A stretch of DNA of 64,000 bases from assembly GCF_028596025.1 (NCBI RefSeq), contig NZ_CP117167.1, positions 1,860,001 to 1,924,000 of the forward strand, given 5' to 3'. Below the pieces are notes generated by a model. That model saw only the letters and a program-made list of their open reading frames with translations, made no database searches and was not told where the DNA came from. Shown piece by piece: positions 17,171 to 27,212 of the stretch. The translations under genes were made by a program, and so were the position numbers. The first letter of the stretch is position 1. The number at the start of each line of letters is the position of its first letter. This stretch comes from Mucilaginibacter jinjuensis. GTDB lineage: Bacteria > Bacteroidota > Bacteroidia > Sphingobacteriales > Sphingobacteriaceae.

Positions 17171-18680
17171 TACCTGTCATTTCCTCAGGGATATCAACTC
17201 CCAGTATAGTAAGTACAGTAGGGGCAATGTCGCCCAGTTTACCGTCTTTTACTTGTTTAACATCTTTATCAATTATAATACAAGGCACCAAATTAGTGGT
17301 GTGCGCTGTATTTGGCGATCCGTCTTCGTTGATCATAAAATCGGCATTACCGTGATCGGCAATGATGATGAATGAGTAACCGTTTTTTAAACCGGTTTCT
17401 ACAACTGCTTTGGTAGTGGCATCAACAGTTTCGGCAGCTTTAACTACAGCTTCGAAAACGCCTGTATGGCCAACCATATCTGTATTGGCAAAGTTAAGGC
17501 AAATAAAATCGGCCCAACCGCTTTCCAGTTCTGGTAAAATAGCATCACGGATACCTTCGGCGCTCATCTCAGGCTGCAGATCGTACGTAGCAACTTTTGG
17601 TGATGGTACTAATAAACGCTTCTCATCAGTAAATTCTTTTTCGCGGCCACCCGAGAAGAAGAAAGTTACGTGTGGATATTTCTCAGTCTCAGCAATACGG
17701 ATCTGGTGTTTACCTGCATCCTGTAAAACTTCGCCCAGGGTTTTAACTAAATCATCTTTGGTGAAGATTACGTCAACGCCTTTAAACGTCTCGTCATAAG
17801 TGGTCATCGTAATATAACGCAGTTTCAACGGAACCATGTTTTGCTCATGGAACTCTTTCTGCGTTAATGCCAAAGTAATTTCGCGGCCACGGTCGGTACG
17901 GAAGTTGAAGCATAATACCACATCGCCATCTTTAATAACAGCTAATGGGTTACCATCAGCATCAGTATTCACAATCGGCTGAACGAACTCATCGGTTACG
18001 CCCTCGGCATAAGATTGTTTAACAGCGCCCAGTAAATCGGTAGTTGCTTTACCGGTACCGTGCACCATTAGGTCGTAAGCCAGTTTAACGCGCTCCCAGC
18101 GGTTATCGCGGTCCATGGCATAATAGCGGCCAATAGCTGATACAATTTTAACCGAAGTACCTTTAATATGATCTTCCAGATCGGCGATGTAACCGGCACC
18201 TGCATTAGGGTCGGTATCGCGGCCATCTAAAAAGGCATGGATAAATACTTTCTTCAAACCAAATTCGCCGGCTGCATCGCAAAGGCCTTTTACGTGTTTA
18301 ATATGTGAGTGTACGCCACCGTCTGATACCAGGCCGATGAAGTGTACATCTTTGTTATTTGCTTTAGCATAATCAAAAGCCGATTTAATTACGGCGTTTG
18401 TTGGCAGTTCGTGATCGTCAACCGCTTTGTGTATACGGCCAAGCTCCTGGTAAACTACACGGCCTGCACCCAGGTTCATGTGCCCTACTTCAGAGTTACC
18501 CATTTGCCCGTCTGGTAAACCAACAGCCATACCCGAAGCTTCGAGCTTTGAGTTAGGGTAGGTTTTAATCAATTCGTCGAAAAACGGAGTTTCGGCATTA
18601 AATATAGCGTCTGATTTGTCGCGACGGCCGTATCCCCAGCCATCAAGAATCAATAAAGCGAGTTTTTTTTGTTGTTCCAC
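17157..18680 (-). CDS. gpmI: 2,3-bisphosphoglycerate-independent phosphoglycerate mutase
   Basis: Glycolytic and gluconeogenic enzyme that interconverts 3- and 2-phosphoglycerate with two manganese ions. The 507-residue length is normal. Motifs: LLILDGWGYG (metal Asp), GNSEVGHMNLGAGR with catalytic Ser63, HAFLDGRDTDP, and near the end CLNFANTDMVGHTG and IIADHGNAD (metal ligands). The start is GTG, and the -7 element TATATTTG ends only 4 nt before it, so the mRNA probably has no leader. The lipoprotein gene overlaps its 3' end. Confidence 0.96.
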   Translation of the reverse strand: MEQQKKLALLILDGWGYGRRDKSDAIFNAETPFFDELIKTYPNSKLEASGMAVGLPDGQMGNSEVGHMNLGAGRVVYQELGRIHKAVDDHELPTNAVIKSAFDYAKANNKDVHFIGLVSDGGVHSHIKHVKGLCDAAGEFGLKKVFIHAFLDGRDTDPNAGAGYIADLEDHIKGTSVKIVSAIGRYYAMDRDNRWERVKLAYDLMVHGTGKATTDLLGAVKQSYAEGVTDEFVQPIVNTDADGNPLAVIKDGDVVLCFNFRTDRGREITLALTQKEFHEQNMVPLKLRYITMTTYDETFKGVDVIFTKDDLVKTLGEVLQDAGKHQIRIAETEKYPHVTFFFSGGREKEFTDEKRLLVPSPKVATYDLQPEMSAEGIRDAILPELESGWADFICLNFANTDMVGHTGVFEAVVKAAETVDATTKAVVETGLKNGYSFIIIADHGNADFMINEDGSPNTAHTTNLVPCIIIDKDVKQVKDGKLGDIAPTVLTILGVDIPEEMTGNVLV

Positions 18681-18684
18681 GGTG

Positions 18685-18692
18685 CAAATATA
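18685..18692 (-). promoter_or_regulatory. -7 promoter element of gpmI
   Basis: On the reverse strand TATATTTG (TAnnTTTG) is followed by CACC and then the GTG start. The junction TTTGCACCGTG is identical to that of pabB. Confidence 0.7.
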
Positions 18693-18702
18693 ATTTTTAT
18701 GT

Positions 18703-18842
18703 TGGTTTAGTTGATTAAGTTGAGTGGTTGATTGGGTTAAGTGGTTGTTAAAATAACAAAACTGTTACGGCAATCAGGCTGAAACTTAATTAACTAAACC
18801 TAACTTAATCAACAAATCAACCTTAAGAAACTTATTCAACTA
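18703..18842. repeat. Inverted word repeat (TTGATTAAGTTGAG / CTTAATCAA)
   Basis: Left arm: TTTAGTTGATTAAGTTGAG, TGGTTGATTGGGTTAAG. Right arm: CTTAATTAACTAAACC, AACTTAATCAACAAATCAACC. It lies between the divergent gpmI and nadC promoters. Confidence 0.65.
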
Positions 18843-18873
18843 AAAATCAAACTAAATTATTGTCAATTGTTTT

Positions 18874-18881
18874 TACTTTTG
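18874..18881 (+). promoter_or_regulatory. -7 promoter element of nadC
   Basis: TACTTTTG fits TAnnTTTG and ends 19 nt before the TTG start codon, giving a short leader. Confidence 0.55.
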
Positions 18882-18900
18882 ATCTTTTAATACCACTATT

Positions 18901-19749
18901 TTGGATAAGGAACTCGTAGACCCATTTATAAAAAACGCCCTTGCAGAAGATGTAGGCGATGGCGACCACACATCATTAGCAACCATTTTACCCGGCACAC
19001 AGGGTAAAGCCCGCTTAATTGTAAAAGATACCGGCATTTTAGCAGGGGTTGAACTGGCTGTAGAAATATGCCATATTGTTGACCCTGAGCTAAAGGTTGA
19101 AATATTTTTACAAGATGGCGCATCTGTAAAACCGGGCGATATAGCCTTTAATTTGGAAGGCAGTGTACACAGTATATTAAAGGCAGAGCGTTTGATACTA
19201 AATTGTATGCAGCGTATGTCGGGCATTGCAACACGTACCAATCAGATTGTAAAAATGCTGGCGGGCACAGGTACTAAAGTTTTGGATACCCGTAAAACCA
19301 CACCTGGGGTACGTTACCTCGAGAAATGGGCCGTTAAAATCGGCGGTGGCGTTAACCATCGTTTTGGTTTGTATGATATGATATTGATTAAGGATAATCA
19401 TGTGGATTATTCGGGCGGTATCAGTAATGCTATTAACAACACCCACCAATATTTAAAAGAGCAGAATAAAGACTTACAGATAGAAATTGAGGTACGGAAT
19501 CTTGAAGAACTGGAAGAAGTTTTACGTGTAGGCGGTGTTGACCGTATTTTGCTCGATAATTTTAAGCCACAGGTTTTACAACAAGCCCTTGCCATGAACG
19601 AAGGCCGTTATATTACCGAAGCATCGGGTGGTATAACTATTGATAATATTATGGATTATGCATCGGCCGGTGTTGATTATATTTCGATAGGTGCGCTAAC
19701 CCATTCTGTTAACAGTTTAGACCTGAGCTTAAAAGCTATTAAAGAATGA
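18901..19749 (+). CDS. nadC: Quinolinate phosphoribosyltransferase (nicotinate-nucleotide pyrophosphorylase)
   Basis: Converts quinolinate and PRPP to nicotinate mononucleotide in NAD synthesis. The 282-residue protein has NALAEDVGDGDHTS at the N-terminus, MQRMSGIATRTNQ and KVLDTRKTTPGVRYLEKWAV, and the barrel end EASGGITIDNIMDYA...DYISIGALTHS. The start is TTG: a stop codon lies seven codons upstream with no ATG or GTG between, and the next ATG is past residue 100. The resulting start DKELVDPFIKNALAEDV suits the family. It heads an operon with plsY and an M48 lipoprotein gene. Confidence 0.95.
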   Translation: MDKELVDPFIKNALAEDVGDGDHTSLATILPGTQGKARLIVKDTGILAGVELAVEICHIVDPELKVEIFLQDGASVKPGDIAFNLEGSVHSILKAERLILNCMQRMSGIATRTNQIVKMLAGTGTKVLDTRKTTPGVRYLEKWAVKIGGGVNHRFGLYDMILIKDNHVDYSGGISNAINNTHQYLKEQNKDLQIEIEVRNLEELEEVLRVGGVDRILLDNFKPQVLQQALAMNEGRYITEASGGITIDNIMDYASAGVDYISIGALTHSVNSLDLSLKAIKE

Positions 19750-19792
19750 ACAACTTAATTACTAACATATCTTTTAGTAATATTGTGGTGAA

Positions 19793-20443
19793 ATGATATC
19801 TGTTTATTCTATTTCAGTGCTTATTCTGGCTTATTTGTTTGGCTCTATACCAACTGCAGTATGGATAGGCCAGGCATTTTATGGCATCGATATCAGGGAG
19901 TATGGCAGTGGTAATGCAGGCGCTACCAACACCTTTAGGGTATTGGGTAAAAAAGCCGGTATCCCTGTTATGCTTATTGATATATTAAAGGGATGGACTG
20001 CTACTAATCTGGCCTATTTTATACCCATGTATATGGTGGGTAACCATAACTCTATTGTATTTACCAATTACGAGCTTGCCTTTGGTATAGCGGCTGTAAT
20101 GGGCCATTTGTTCCCGATTTTTGCCGGGTTTAGGGGCGGTAAAGGTATTGCTACTTTGTTTGGTATGGTTTTGGCTGTTCACTTACAGGCTGCCTTGCTG
20201 TGCGTAGGGGTGTTTATAGTAGTATTACTAATAACACGCTATGTATCTTTAGGTTCTATTATGGCTGGTTTTACATATCCTATTGCTGTAGCATTTGTTT
20301 TCCCGGTATCTATAAGGGCTGTGGTAATATATGGCATGTGTATGTGTGTGCTTATACTGGTAACACACCAAAAAAATATAGAACGTTTATTGAAAGGCAA
20401 GGAGTCGAAAGTTAACCTGTTTAAGAAAAAAGCAACTGCCTGA
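19793..20443 (+). CDS. plsY: Glycerol-3-phosphate acyltransferase PlsY
   Basis: Integral inner-membrane enzyme that moves the acyl group of acyl-phosphate to glycerol-3-phosphate, the first step in phospholipid synthesis. The 216-residue protein has the family motifs YLFGSIPTAVWIG, YGSGNAGATNTFRVLG and GHLFPIFAGFRGGKGIAT, with about five hydrophobic helices and a basic tail. It lies 43 bp after nadC and 5 bp before the M48 gene, so it is likely in one transcript. Confidence 0.95.
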   Translation: MISVYSISVLILAYLFGSIPTAVWIGQAFYGIDIREYGSGNAGATNTFRVLGKKAGIPVMLIDILKGWTATNLAYFIPMYMVGNHNSIVFTNYELAFGIAAVMGHLFPIFAGFRGGKGIATLFGMVLAVHLQAALLCVGVFIVVLLITRYVSLGSIMAGFTYPIAVAFVFPVSIRAVVIYGMCMCVLILVTHQKNIERLLKGKESKVNLFKKKATA

Positions 20444-20448
20444 CCTAA

Positions 20449-21249
20449 ATGAAGAAACTAAACTTTTGGGGTGCAATGGCAATAGCTGTTGCACTTTTTT
20501 CATGTTCAACCGTGCCGATTACGGGGCGCAAACAATTTAATGTAGTAAGCGATGCCGAGATTAACCAGTCGGCCGCTGCCAGTTATCGCCAGTTATTGAG
20601 CGATCCTAAAACTAAGGTTGTAGCCAGCACTGCAGATGCACAACGTGTACAAAGAGTGGGCAACCAACTGGCTACTGCCATTCAGCGTTATTTACAGCAA
20701 AATGGTTATGCCAACCAGTATAATTTCGATTGGCAGTTTACACTGATACAAAGCAGCGAAGTAAACGCCTGGTGTATGCCCGGTGGTAAAGTTGCCGTTT
20801 ATAGCGGCATTTTACCTTATACCAAAGACGATGCCGGGCTGGCAACTGTACTGGGCCACGAAATTGGCCATGCCATAGCGCATCACTCGGCCGAGCGGGT
20901 TTCGCAGCAATATGTAGCGCAGGGAGTAGGTACCGCCATTGGGGTAGGTGCAGCAAACTCTTCATCGGCTACATTGGGTATTATTAACCAGCTTTATGGT
21001 GTGGGCGGTTCATTGGTTTTGTTGAAATATTCGCGTAATCAGGAATCCGAAGCTGACAGGTTAGGTTTGACCTTTATGGCTATGGCCGGCTACGATCCGC
21101 ATAATGCAGTTGATTTCTGGAAACGGATGGCTGCTTCAAATACCAGCAGTAATACACCTGAATTTTTGAGCACGCACCCGGCAGATGCTACCCGTATTGC
21201 AGCCATACAGAATGCAATACCGGAGGCTATGAAATATTATCATCAATAA
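20449..21249 (+). CDS. M48-family zinc metalloprotease lipoprotein
   Basis: A 266-residue envelope protease with signal and lipobox ALFSCS (Cys about 19). The zinc site HEIGHAIAHHSAER begins at residue 137 and the third ligand Glu is in NQESEADRLGL. This layout matches the Oma1/LoiP/YcaL-like secreted M48 proteins involved in envelope quality control. It is the last gene of the nadC-plsY operon (5-bp gap); its stop lies 20 bp from the stop of the convergent pabB. Confidence 0.9.
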   Translation: MKKLNFWGAMAIAVALFSCSTVPITGRKQFNVVSDAEINQSAAASYRQLLSDPKTKVVASTADAQRVQRVGNQLATAIQRYLQQNGYANQYNFDWQFTLIQSSEVNAWCMPGGKVAVYSGILPYTKDDAGLATVLGHEIGHAIAHHSAERVSQQYVAQGVGTAIGVGAANSSSATLGIINQLYGVGGSLVLLKYSRNQESEADRLGLTFMAMAGYDPHNAVDFWKRMAASNTSSNTPEFLSTHPADATRIAAIQNAIPEAMKYYHQ

Positions 21250-21269
21250 TAAGTATTGGGGGAGTCTAA

Positions 21270-22532
21270 TTAATTCTGTCCCAGTACTTCCATAATTGCT
21301 TTTACTTTCAGCAGGCATTCTTCATACTCGAAAGCTGCATCTGCATGGTAGGTGATGGCGCTGCCCGCTTGAAAAGATAAGTACTTTTCTATCTCATTAT
21401 AAAGGATACTGCGGATCACTACATTGAAATCAAAATCACCATCGGGACTAAAATAGCCTACTGCACCTGAATATACACCACGTTTGGTTCGTTCATAATG
21501 TTCCATCAGTTGCATGGCGCTTACTTTGGGTGCACCAGTCATGCTGCCCATTGGGAAAGTGTTTCTGAGGGCTTTTACAGTGCTGATATGCTGATCCAGT
21601 TCGCAAACCACAGTAGAAATCATTTGGTGAACTTGTTTGAAGCTATAGATGCCGAAGAGCTCTTCAACTTTAACAGTTCCCGCAACAGCCGATCGCGTCA
21701 GATCATTACGAACCAGATCTACAATCATTACGTTTTCCTGCTGCTCTTTAGGGTTGCTGCGTAATTGTTGGATAATAACGTTGTCGCTTGCTTCATCCAA
21801 GCCACGTTTTGCGGTACCCTTAATAGGCTGGGAGATGAGTTTGTTATCACGTTTAGCTAAAAAACGCTCGGGCGAAGCACAGATAATGTATTGTTGATGA
21901 TATTTGAAAAAACAAGCAAACGGGTTAGGGGAAGCTTCGTTTAATTTTTGAAATATATGAACCGGATTGATTGAAGCATCTTCCGCATAAAACTCCTGAC
22001 AAAAATTGGTAACGTAAATATCGCCGCGGTTAATGTGGGCTTTAATTTCGTTTACAGTGTCAATATATTCTGTTCTGTTAAAACGGGTTTGGATGTTTAC
22101 AGATGTTGATACTTCTTCTTTAGGTTGAAACGCATTGATTGTCTGAAAGATTATTTCTGCATCGTCAGACTGGATATCCACCTCATCCCCATTAATAATA
22201 ATTAGATGTTGCGGTACGAAGAAATACAGATCAGGAAATTGTAAATGATCCGGATTAGCAGAATTTACAGCTTCAATCTCATTCTTTAAATCATAACCTA
22301 AAAAGCCGGTCATCCATTCGTTATGCTGAGCTTTGAAATTGGCTAAGGCTTCGAATGCATTCCCACTTTGTGCCGTAACTTCTGACCTTGTACCGATAGC
22401 TATTAATGTATCAAACTTGGAATAAGAATCTTTGAAATTATTAGAATCGAGATAACAGCATACATCAAAAGTTGAGCCCCAGTGCAGGGCGTTTTGTTTA
22501 AATTGATGGATGTTATTGGGATGGAAGATCAC
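21270..22532 (-). CDS. pabB: Aminodeoxychorismate synthase component I
   Basis: Makes 4-amino-4-deoxychorismate from chorismate for folate synthesis. The 420-residue protein has the chorismate-binding domain: PFACFFKYHQQYIICASPERFL, QPIKGTAKRG (the Lys that marks PabB rather than TrpE), ENVMIVDLVRNDL, TFPMGSMTGAPKV and FQAGSAITYHAD. GTG 22532 is chosen as start because the -7 element TATTTTTG ends just 4 nt before it, and the TTG at 22559 lies inside a terminator stem. No pabA lies beside it; a class IV lyase-like gene is 13 kb away. Confidence 0.9.
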   Translation of the reverse strand: MIFHPNNIHQFKQNALHWGSTFDVCCYLDSNNFKDSYSKFDTLIAIGTRSEVTAQSGNAFEALANFKAQHNEWMTGFLGYDLKNEIEAVNSANPDHLQFPDLYFFVPQHLIIINGDEVDIQSDDAEIIFQTINAFQPKEEVSTSVNIQTRFNRTEYIDTVNEIKAHINRGDIYVTNFCQEFYAEDASINPVHIFQKLNEASPNPFACFFKYHQQYIICASPERFLAKRDNKLISQPIKGTAKRGLDEASDNVIIQQLRSNPKEQQENVMIVDLVRNDLTRSAVAGTVKVEELFGIYSFKQVHQMISTVVCELDQHISTVKALRNTFPMGSMTGAPKVSAMQLMEHYERTKRGVYSGAVGYFSPDGDFDFNVVIRSILYNEIEKYLSFQAGSAITYHADAAFEYEECLLKVKAIMEVLGQN

Positions 22533-22536
22533 GGTG

Positions 22537-22544
22537 CAAAAATA
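22537..22544 (-). promoter_or_regulatory. -7 promoter element of pabB
   Basis: Reverse-strand TATTTTTG, then CACC, then the GTG start of pabB. The T run also serves as the tract after the hairpin at 22548-22569. Confidence 0.7.
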
Positions 22545-22547
22545 GTA

Positions 22548-22569
22548 AAGGCCGGGCAAAGCCGGCCTT
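22548..22569 (-). terminator. Hairpin, probable purA terminator fused to the pabB promoter
   Basis: An 8-bp GC-rich stem (AAGGCCGG / CCGGCCTT, 6-nt loop) is followed on the reverse strand by TACTATTTTTG. Because that T-rich part contains the pabB -7 element, termination of the upstream transcript and start of the next one are only a few bases apart. Confidence 0.6.
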
Positions 22570-22591
22570 GTTACATTATAATATTATTTGT

Positions 22592-22688
22592 GTCATTGCG
22601 AGGTACGAAGTAATCCCCGACTATGCAGTTCAAACTCTACAGTGCGGCTCTGTAAGTAGGGGATTGCTTCGCTATCGCTCGCAATGAC
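22592..22688. repeat. GTCAT-type palindromic element
   Basis: Starts GTCATTGCGAGGTACGAAG and ends GCTATCGCTCGCAATGAC; the interior AATCCCC...GGGGATT also pairs. It lies between the purA stop and the pabB promoter. Confidence 0.85.
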
Positions 22689-22702
22689 GGTGTTGTTATT
22701 TC

Positions 22703-24142
<1,440 letters not shown>

Positions 24143-24278
24143 GGTGGATTACTGGATATTATCAAATTAAAAATACCCTGGCTTAAAGCCACGCAAAGGT
24201 ATCATCATCAATGTATTTATTGGTATAAAATTTAAAAAGCTTAGTGAACCTAAGCTTTATTCAAATTAAGTTTATCCT

Positions 24279-24749
24279 TTAAGATACCTTTCTGTCGCAG
24301 AAACCTTCTCTTAATTTGGTACAGTTTCCGTATAAATTTAAAGAGTGGTGTTTGATCTCAAATTTAAGCAGATCGCCCATCATGCTTTGGATTTGCTGAA
24401 TTCGGGGGTCGCAAAACTCAACCACTTTACCGCAATCAATACAGATAATATGATCGTGTTGCTTGTAACCGTACGATTTTTCGAACTGGGCCATGTTTTT
24501 ACCAAACTGGTGCTTGGTAACCAAATCGCACGATACCAATAGCTCTAATGTATTGTATACCGTGGCACGGCTTACGCGATACTTCTTGTTTTTCATGTGG
24601 ATATATAATGATTCCACATCAAAATGATCGCTTCTGGAATAAATTTCTTCAAGTATGGCAAAGCGCTCGGGGGTTTTCCTGAGGCTTTTATTTTCGAGAT
24701 ACGCCTCGAAAATTTTTTTCACCATATCAATGGTTTCCTGCTGAGGCAT
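24279..24749 (-). CDS. Fur-family transcriptional regulator
   Basis: A 156-residue winged-helix repressor that senses metal or peroxide. The DNA-binding part has [26 protein letters not shown] and [15 protein letters not shown]; the dimer part has [17 protein letters not shown] with the CxxC pair and [10 protein letters not shown], giving structural zinc and regulatory metal ligands. Whether it senses iron, zinc or peroxide cannot be told. The promoter element TACCTTTG lies about 19 nt upstream of the ATG. Confidence 0.92.
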   Translation of the reverse strand: MPQQETIDMVKKIFEAYLENKSLRKTPERFAILEEIYSRSDHFDVESLYIHMKNKKYRVSRATVYNTLELLVSCDLVTKHQFGKNMAQFEKSYGYKQHDHIICIDCGKVVEFCDPRIQQIQSMMGDLLKFEIKHHSLNLYGNCTKLREGFCDRKVS

Positions 24750-24767
24750 AGTTAATATTTAGCAGTT

Positions 24768-24775
24768 CAAAGGTA
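24768..24775 (-). promoter_or_regulatory. -7 promoter element of the fur-family gene
   Basis: Reverse-strand TACCTTTG matches TAnnTTTG and lies 18 nt before the ATG. Confidence 0.55.
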
Positions 24776-24789
24776 TTAATTATTTTGTT

Positions 24790-24876
24790 AATGCGTGTGG
24801 TTATTGAGTTATTAGGTTACTAAGTTATTGGGTTTCTGCTATTACATAACAACCAATAACCTAATAACTCAATAAC
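24790..24876. repeat. Inverted word repeat (GTTATTGAGTTATTAGG)
   Basis: Left: GGTTATTGAGTTATTAGG and TAAGTTATTGGGTT. Right: AACCAATAACCTAATAAC and CTCAATAAC. The same word family recurs before valS at 53860-54017. It separates the stop of rel from the start of fur and may end the rel transcript. Confidence 0.7.
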
Positions 24877-24880
24877 TAAT

Positions 24881-27109
24881 TTACGAGGCTTTCTCCACCG
24901 CCGGGGCCGAATCGAAACGGGTTACCGAGGTTATTCCTTTTACGGTTTTTAGGCGTTTAATGAGGTTGTCCAAATGCTCACGGTCATTTACGTAAACCAT
25001 AATGGTACCTTCAAAAATACCGTTATCGCTATCAACTGTAATAGAACGCATGTTTACTTTAAAGTCGTGCGAAATCACGGTGGTTAACTTGTTGATTAAG
25101 CCAACATCATCGATACCGGTAATGCGCAAGCCTGTTAAAAATGCCAGTTCGTGCTGGTTAGTCCAACGGGCTTTAACTACGCGGTAACCATAGTTACTCA
25201 TTAACTTGGTGGCATTAGGGCAGTTGGTGCGGTGGATTTTAATACCATCATTAATGGTAATAAAGCCAAACACGTCATCGCCGGGGATAGGGTTACAGCA
25301 GTTAGCCAGCTTGTAGTCTATCTTCTGCATATCTTCACCAATCAGCAGTATGTCACTGTCTTTGGTTTTGATATTGCGAAGTAAGCTTTGTACCTGATCG
25401 TTCTCAATTTTGTCCTGTGGTTTGTTCTCAACGCTCTTTTCAGAGATTTGATACTCCTTCAGGTCTTTCATATCGATCAACCCTTTGGCCACGTTGTAAA
25501 ACAAATCCTGGGTTGAACCGAGTTTGAAATAATAGCTCAGTTTATGAATATTCTCGGAGTTGTAAGTGATCTTTAATGATTTCAGTTTACGCTCCAATAT
25601 CTCTTTACCGTCTTCGGCAATTTTACGTTTCTCTTCTTTTAAGGCTGATTTAATTTTGGCTTTGGCCTTGGCAGTAACTACAAAGTTTAGCCAGTCCTCC
25701 TTCGGTGTTTGCTTGCTCGAAGTGATGATCTCTACCTGATCACCATTTTGCAGTTTATAGCTTAGCGGTACCAGTTTATGGTTTACCTTTGCACCAATAC
25801 AGCTTGCACCCACATCAGAGTGGATCTCAAAAGCAAAATCCAGCGCGGTGGCATTCAGTGGTAATTGCAGCAATGCTCCCTTAGGCGTAAAAATGAAGAT
25901 CTCGTCAGAGAAGAGGTTCATTTTAAAATCATCCAAAAAGTCTAAAGCATTACTATCCGGGTTGCGCAACATTTCGCGCACTTTGTGGATCCATTGATCG
26001 AGGCCGTTGTCAGATGACGATTCTTTATATTTCCAGTGTGCCGCGAAACCTTTCTCGGCTATCTCATTCATCCGTTTGGTACGGATCTGCACTTCTACCC
26101 ATTGCCCGCGAGGACCCATCACGGTAGTATGAAGTGATTCGTAGCCGTTTACTTTAGGTGATGAGATCCAATCGCGCAAACGATCAGGATTTGGGCGGTA
26201 CTCGTCGGTAACAATAGAATAAGCTTTCCAGCACTCCGATTTTTCATTTTCGGGCTGGCTGTCCAACACAATACGGATGGCAAACAAATCGTAAACCTCT
26301 TCAAAAGGGATCGACTTATTTTTCATCTTATTCCAGATGGAGTGGATGGATTTCGGCCTGCCGAAAACTTCTGCATCCAATCCCTGCACCTGTAAGGTCT
26401 TTTTTATCGGCTCAATAAAATCACGAATAAAGCGCTCGCGCTCTGCCTTTTTCTCATTGAGCTTATTTTTAATGAACTGGTAGGTTTCGCTTTCCATGTA
26501 TTTCATAGAAAGGTCTTCCAGTTCAGATTTTATGGCGTATAAACCCAGGCGGTGGGCAAGGGGTGCGTAAAGATAAACCGTTTCAGACGAAAGCTTCAGT
26601 TGCTTATCGCGCGGCATAAACTCCATCGTCCGCATGTTGTGCAGGCGGTCGGCAAGTTTGATTAGAATTACCCGCACATCATCTGCCAGGGTAAGCAACA
26701 TCTTGCGGAAATTCTCTGCCTGTAGCGAACTGTTCGTATCAAACACACCCGATATTTTAGTCAAGCCATCGATGATCTTGGCTACTTTTTTACCAAACTC
26801 ACGTTCAATATCATCAAGCGAAACATCGGTATCTTCAACCACATCATGCAGTAAAGCGCATACGATAGAAGTTGTACCTAAGCCAATTTCTTCGGCAGCT
26901 ATCTGGGCAACGGCAATGGGGTGGTATATGTAAGGCTCGCCGGATTTACGGCGCATATCCTTATGGCTTTCGAGGGCCATATCAAAAGCAAGACGGATGA
27001 GGCGTTTATCGCCTTTTTGCATGGTAGGCTTACAGGCACGCAGCAGGGCACGGTATCTTTTCAGAATCTCATTTTTCTCCGCTTCCAGGTCAATCACTAA
27101 TTCTTTCAT
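24881..27109 (-). CDS. rel: Bifunctional (p)ppGpp synthetase/hydrolase (Rel/SpoT type)
   Basis: Controls the stringent response. The 742-residue protein has an intact hydrolase domain (HDVVEDTD with His88-Asp89, and LADRLHNMRTM), a synthetase domain (YDLFAIRIVL, SPKVNGYESLHTTVMGP, EVQIRTKRMNEIAEKGFAAHWKYK), a TGS domain (IFTPKGALLQLPLNATALDFAFEIH), a zinc-finger-like region with ANCCNPIPGDDVFGF, and a C-terminal ACT domain. Both catalytic halves look intact, so this is the long bifunctional RSH expected as the main one in this phylum. Length is typical. Confidence 0.96.
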   Translation of the reverse strand: MKELVIDLEAEKNEILKRYRALLRACKPTMQKGDKRLIRLAFDMALESHKDMRRKSGEPYIYHPIAVAQIAAEEIGLGTTSIVCALLHDVVEDTDVSLDDIEREFGKKVAKIIDGLTKISGVFDTNSSLQAENFRKMLLTLADDVRVILIKLADRLHNMRTMEFMPRDKQLKLSSETVYLYAPLAHRLGLYAIKSELEDLSMKYMESETYQFIKNKLNEKKAERERFIRDFIEPIKKTLQVQGLDAEVFGRPKSIHSIWNKMKNKSIPFEEVYDLFAIRIVLDSQPENEKSECWKAYSIVTDEYRPNPDRLRDWISSPKVNGYESLHTTVMGPRGQWVEVQIRTKRMNEIAEKGFAAHWKYKESSSDNGLDQWIHKVREMLRNPDSNALDFLDDFKMNLFSDEIFIFTPKGALLQLPLNATALDFAFEIHSDVGASCIGAKVNHKLVPLSYKLQNGDQVEIITSSKQTPKEDWLNFVVTAKAKAKIKSALKEEKRKIAEDGKEILERKLKSLKITYNSENIHKLSYYFKLGSTQDLFYNVAKGLIDMKDLKEYQISEKSVENKPQDKIENDQVQSLLRNIKTKDSDILLIGEDMQKIDYKLANCCNPIPGDDVFGFITINDGIKIHRTNCPNATKLMSNYGYRVVKARWTNQHELAFLTGLRITGIDDVGLINKLTTVISHDFKVNMRSITVDSDNGIFEGTIMVYVNDREHLDNLIKRLKTVKGITSVTRFDSAPAVEKAS

Positions 27110-27190
27110 AATACTGCGCAGCTCCTAATATATAACAGGTAACACAAAAAATAATTATAGGTTATGTTGAAAATCACAAAAAAATTGCAT

Positions 27191-27198
27191 TAATTTTG
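27191..27198 (+). promoter_or_regulatory. -7 promoter element of the DUF4294-gpx-bshB1 operon
   Basis: TAATTTTG fits TAnnTTTG and lies 14 nt before the ATG at 27213; a GTTG about 21 nt upstream may be a weak -33 box. Confidence 0.5.
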
Positions 27199-27212
27199 TT
27201 AATAGTAAATAT

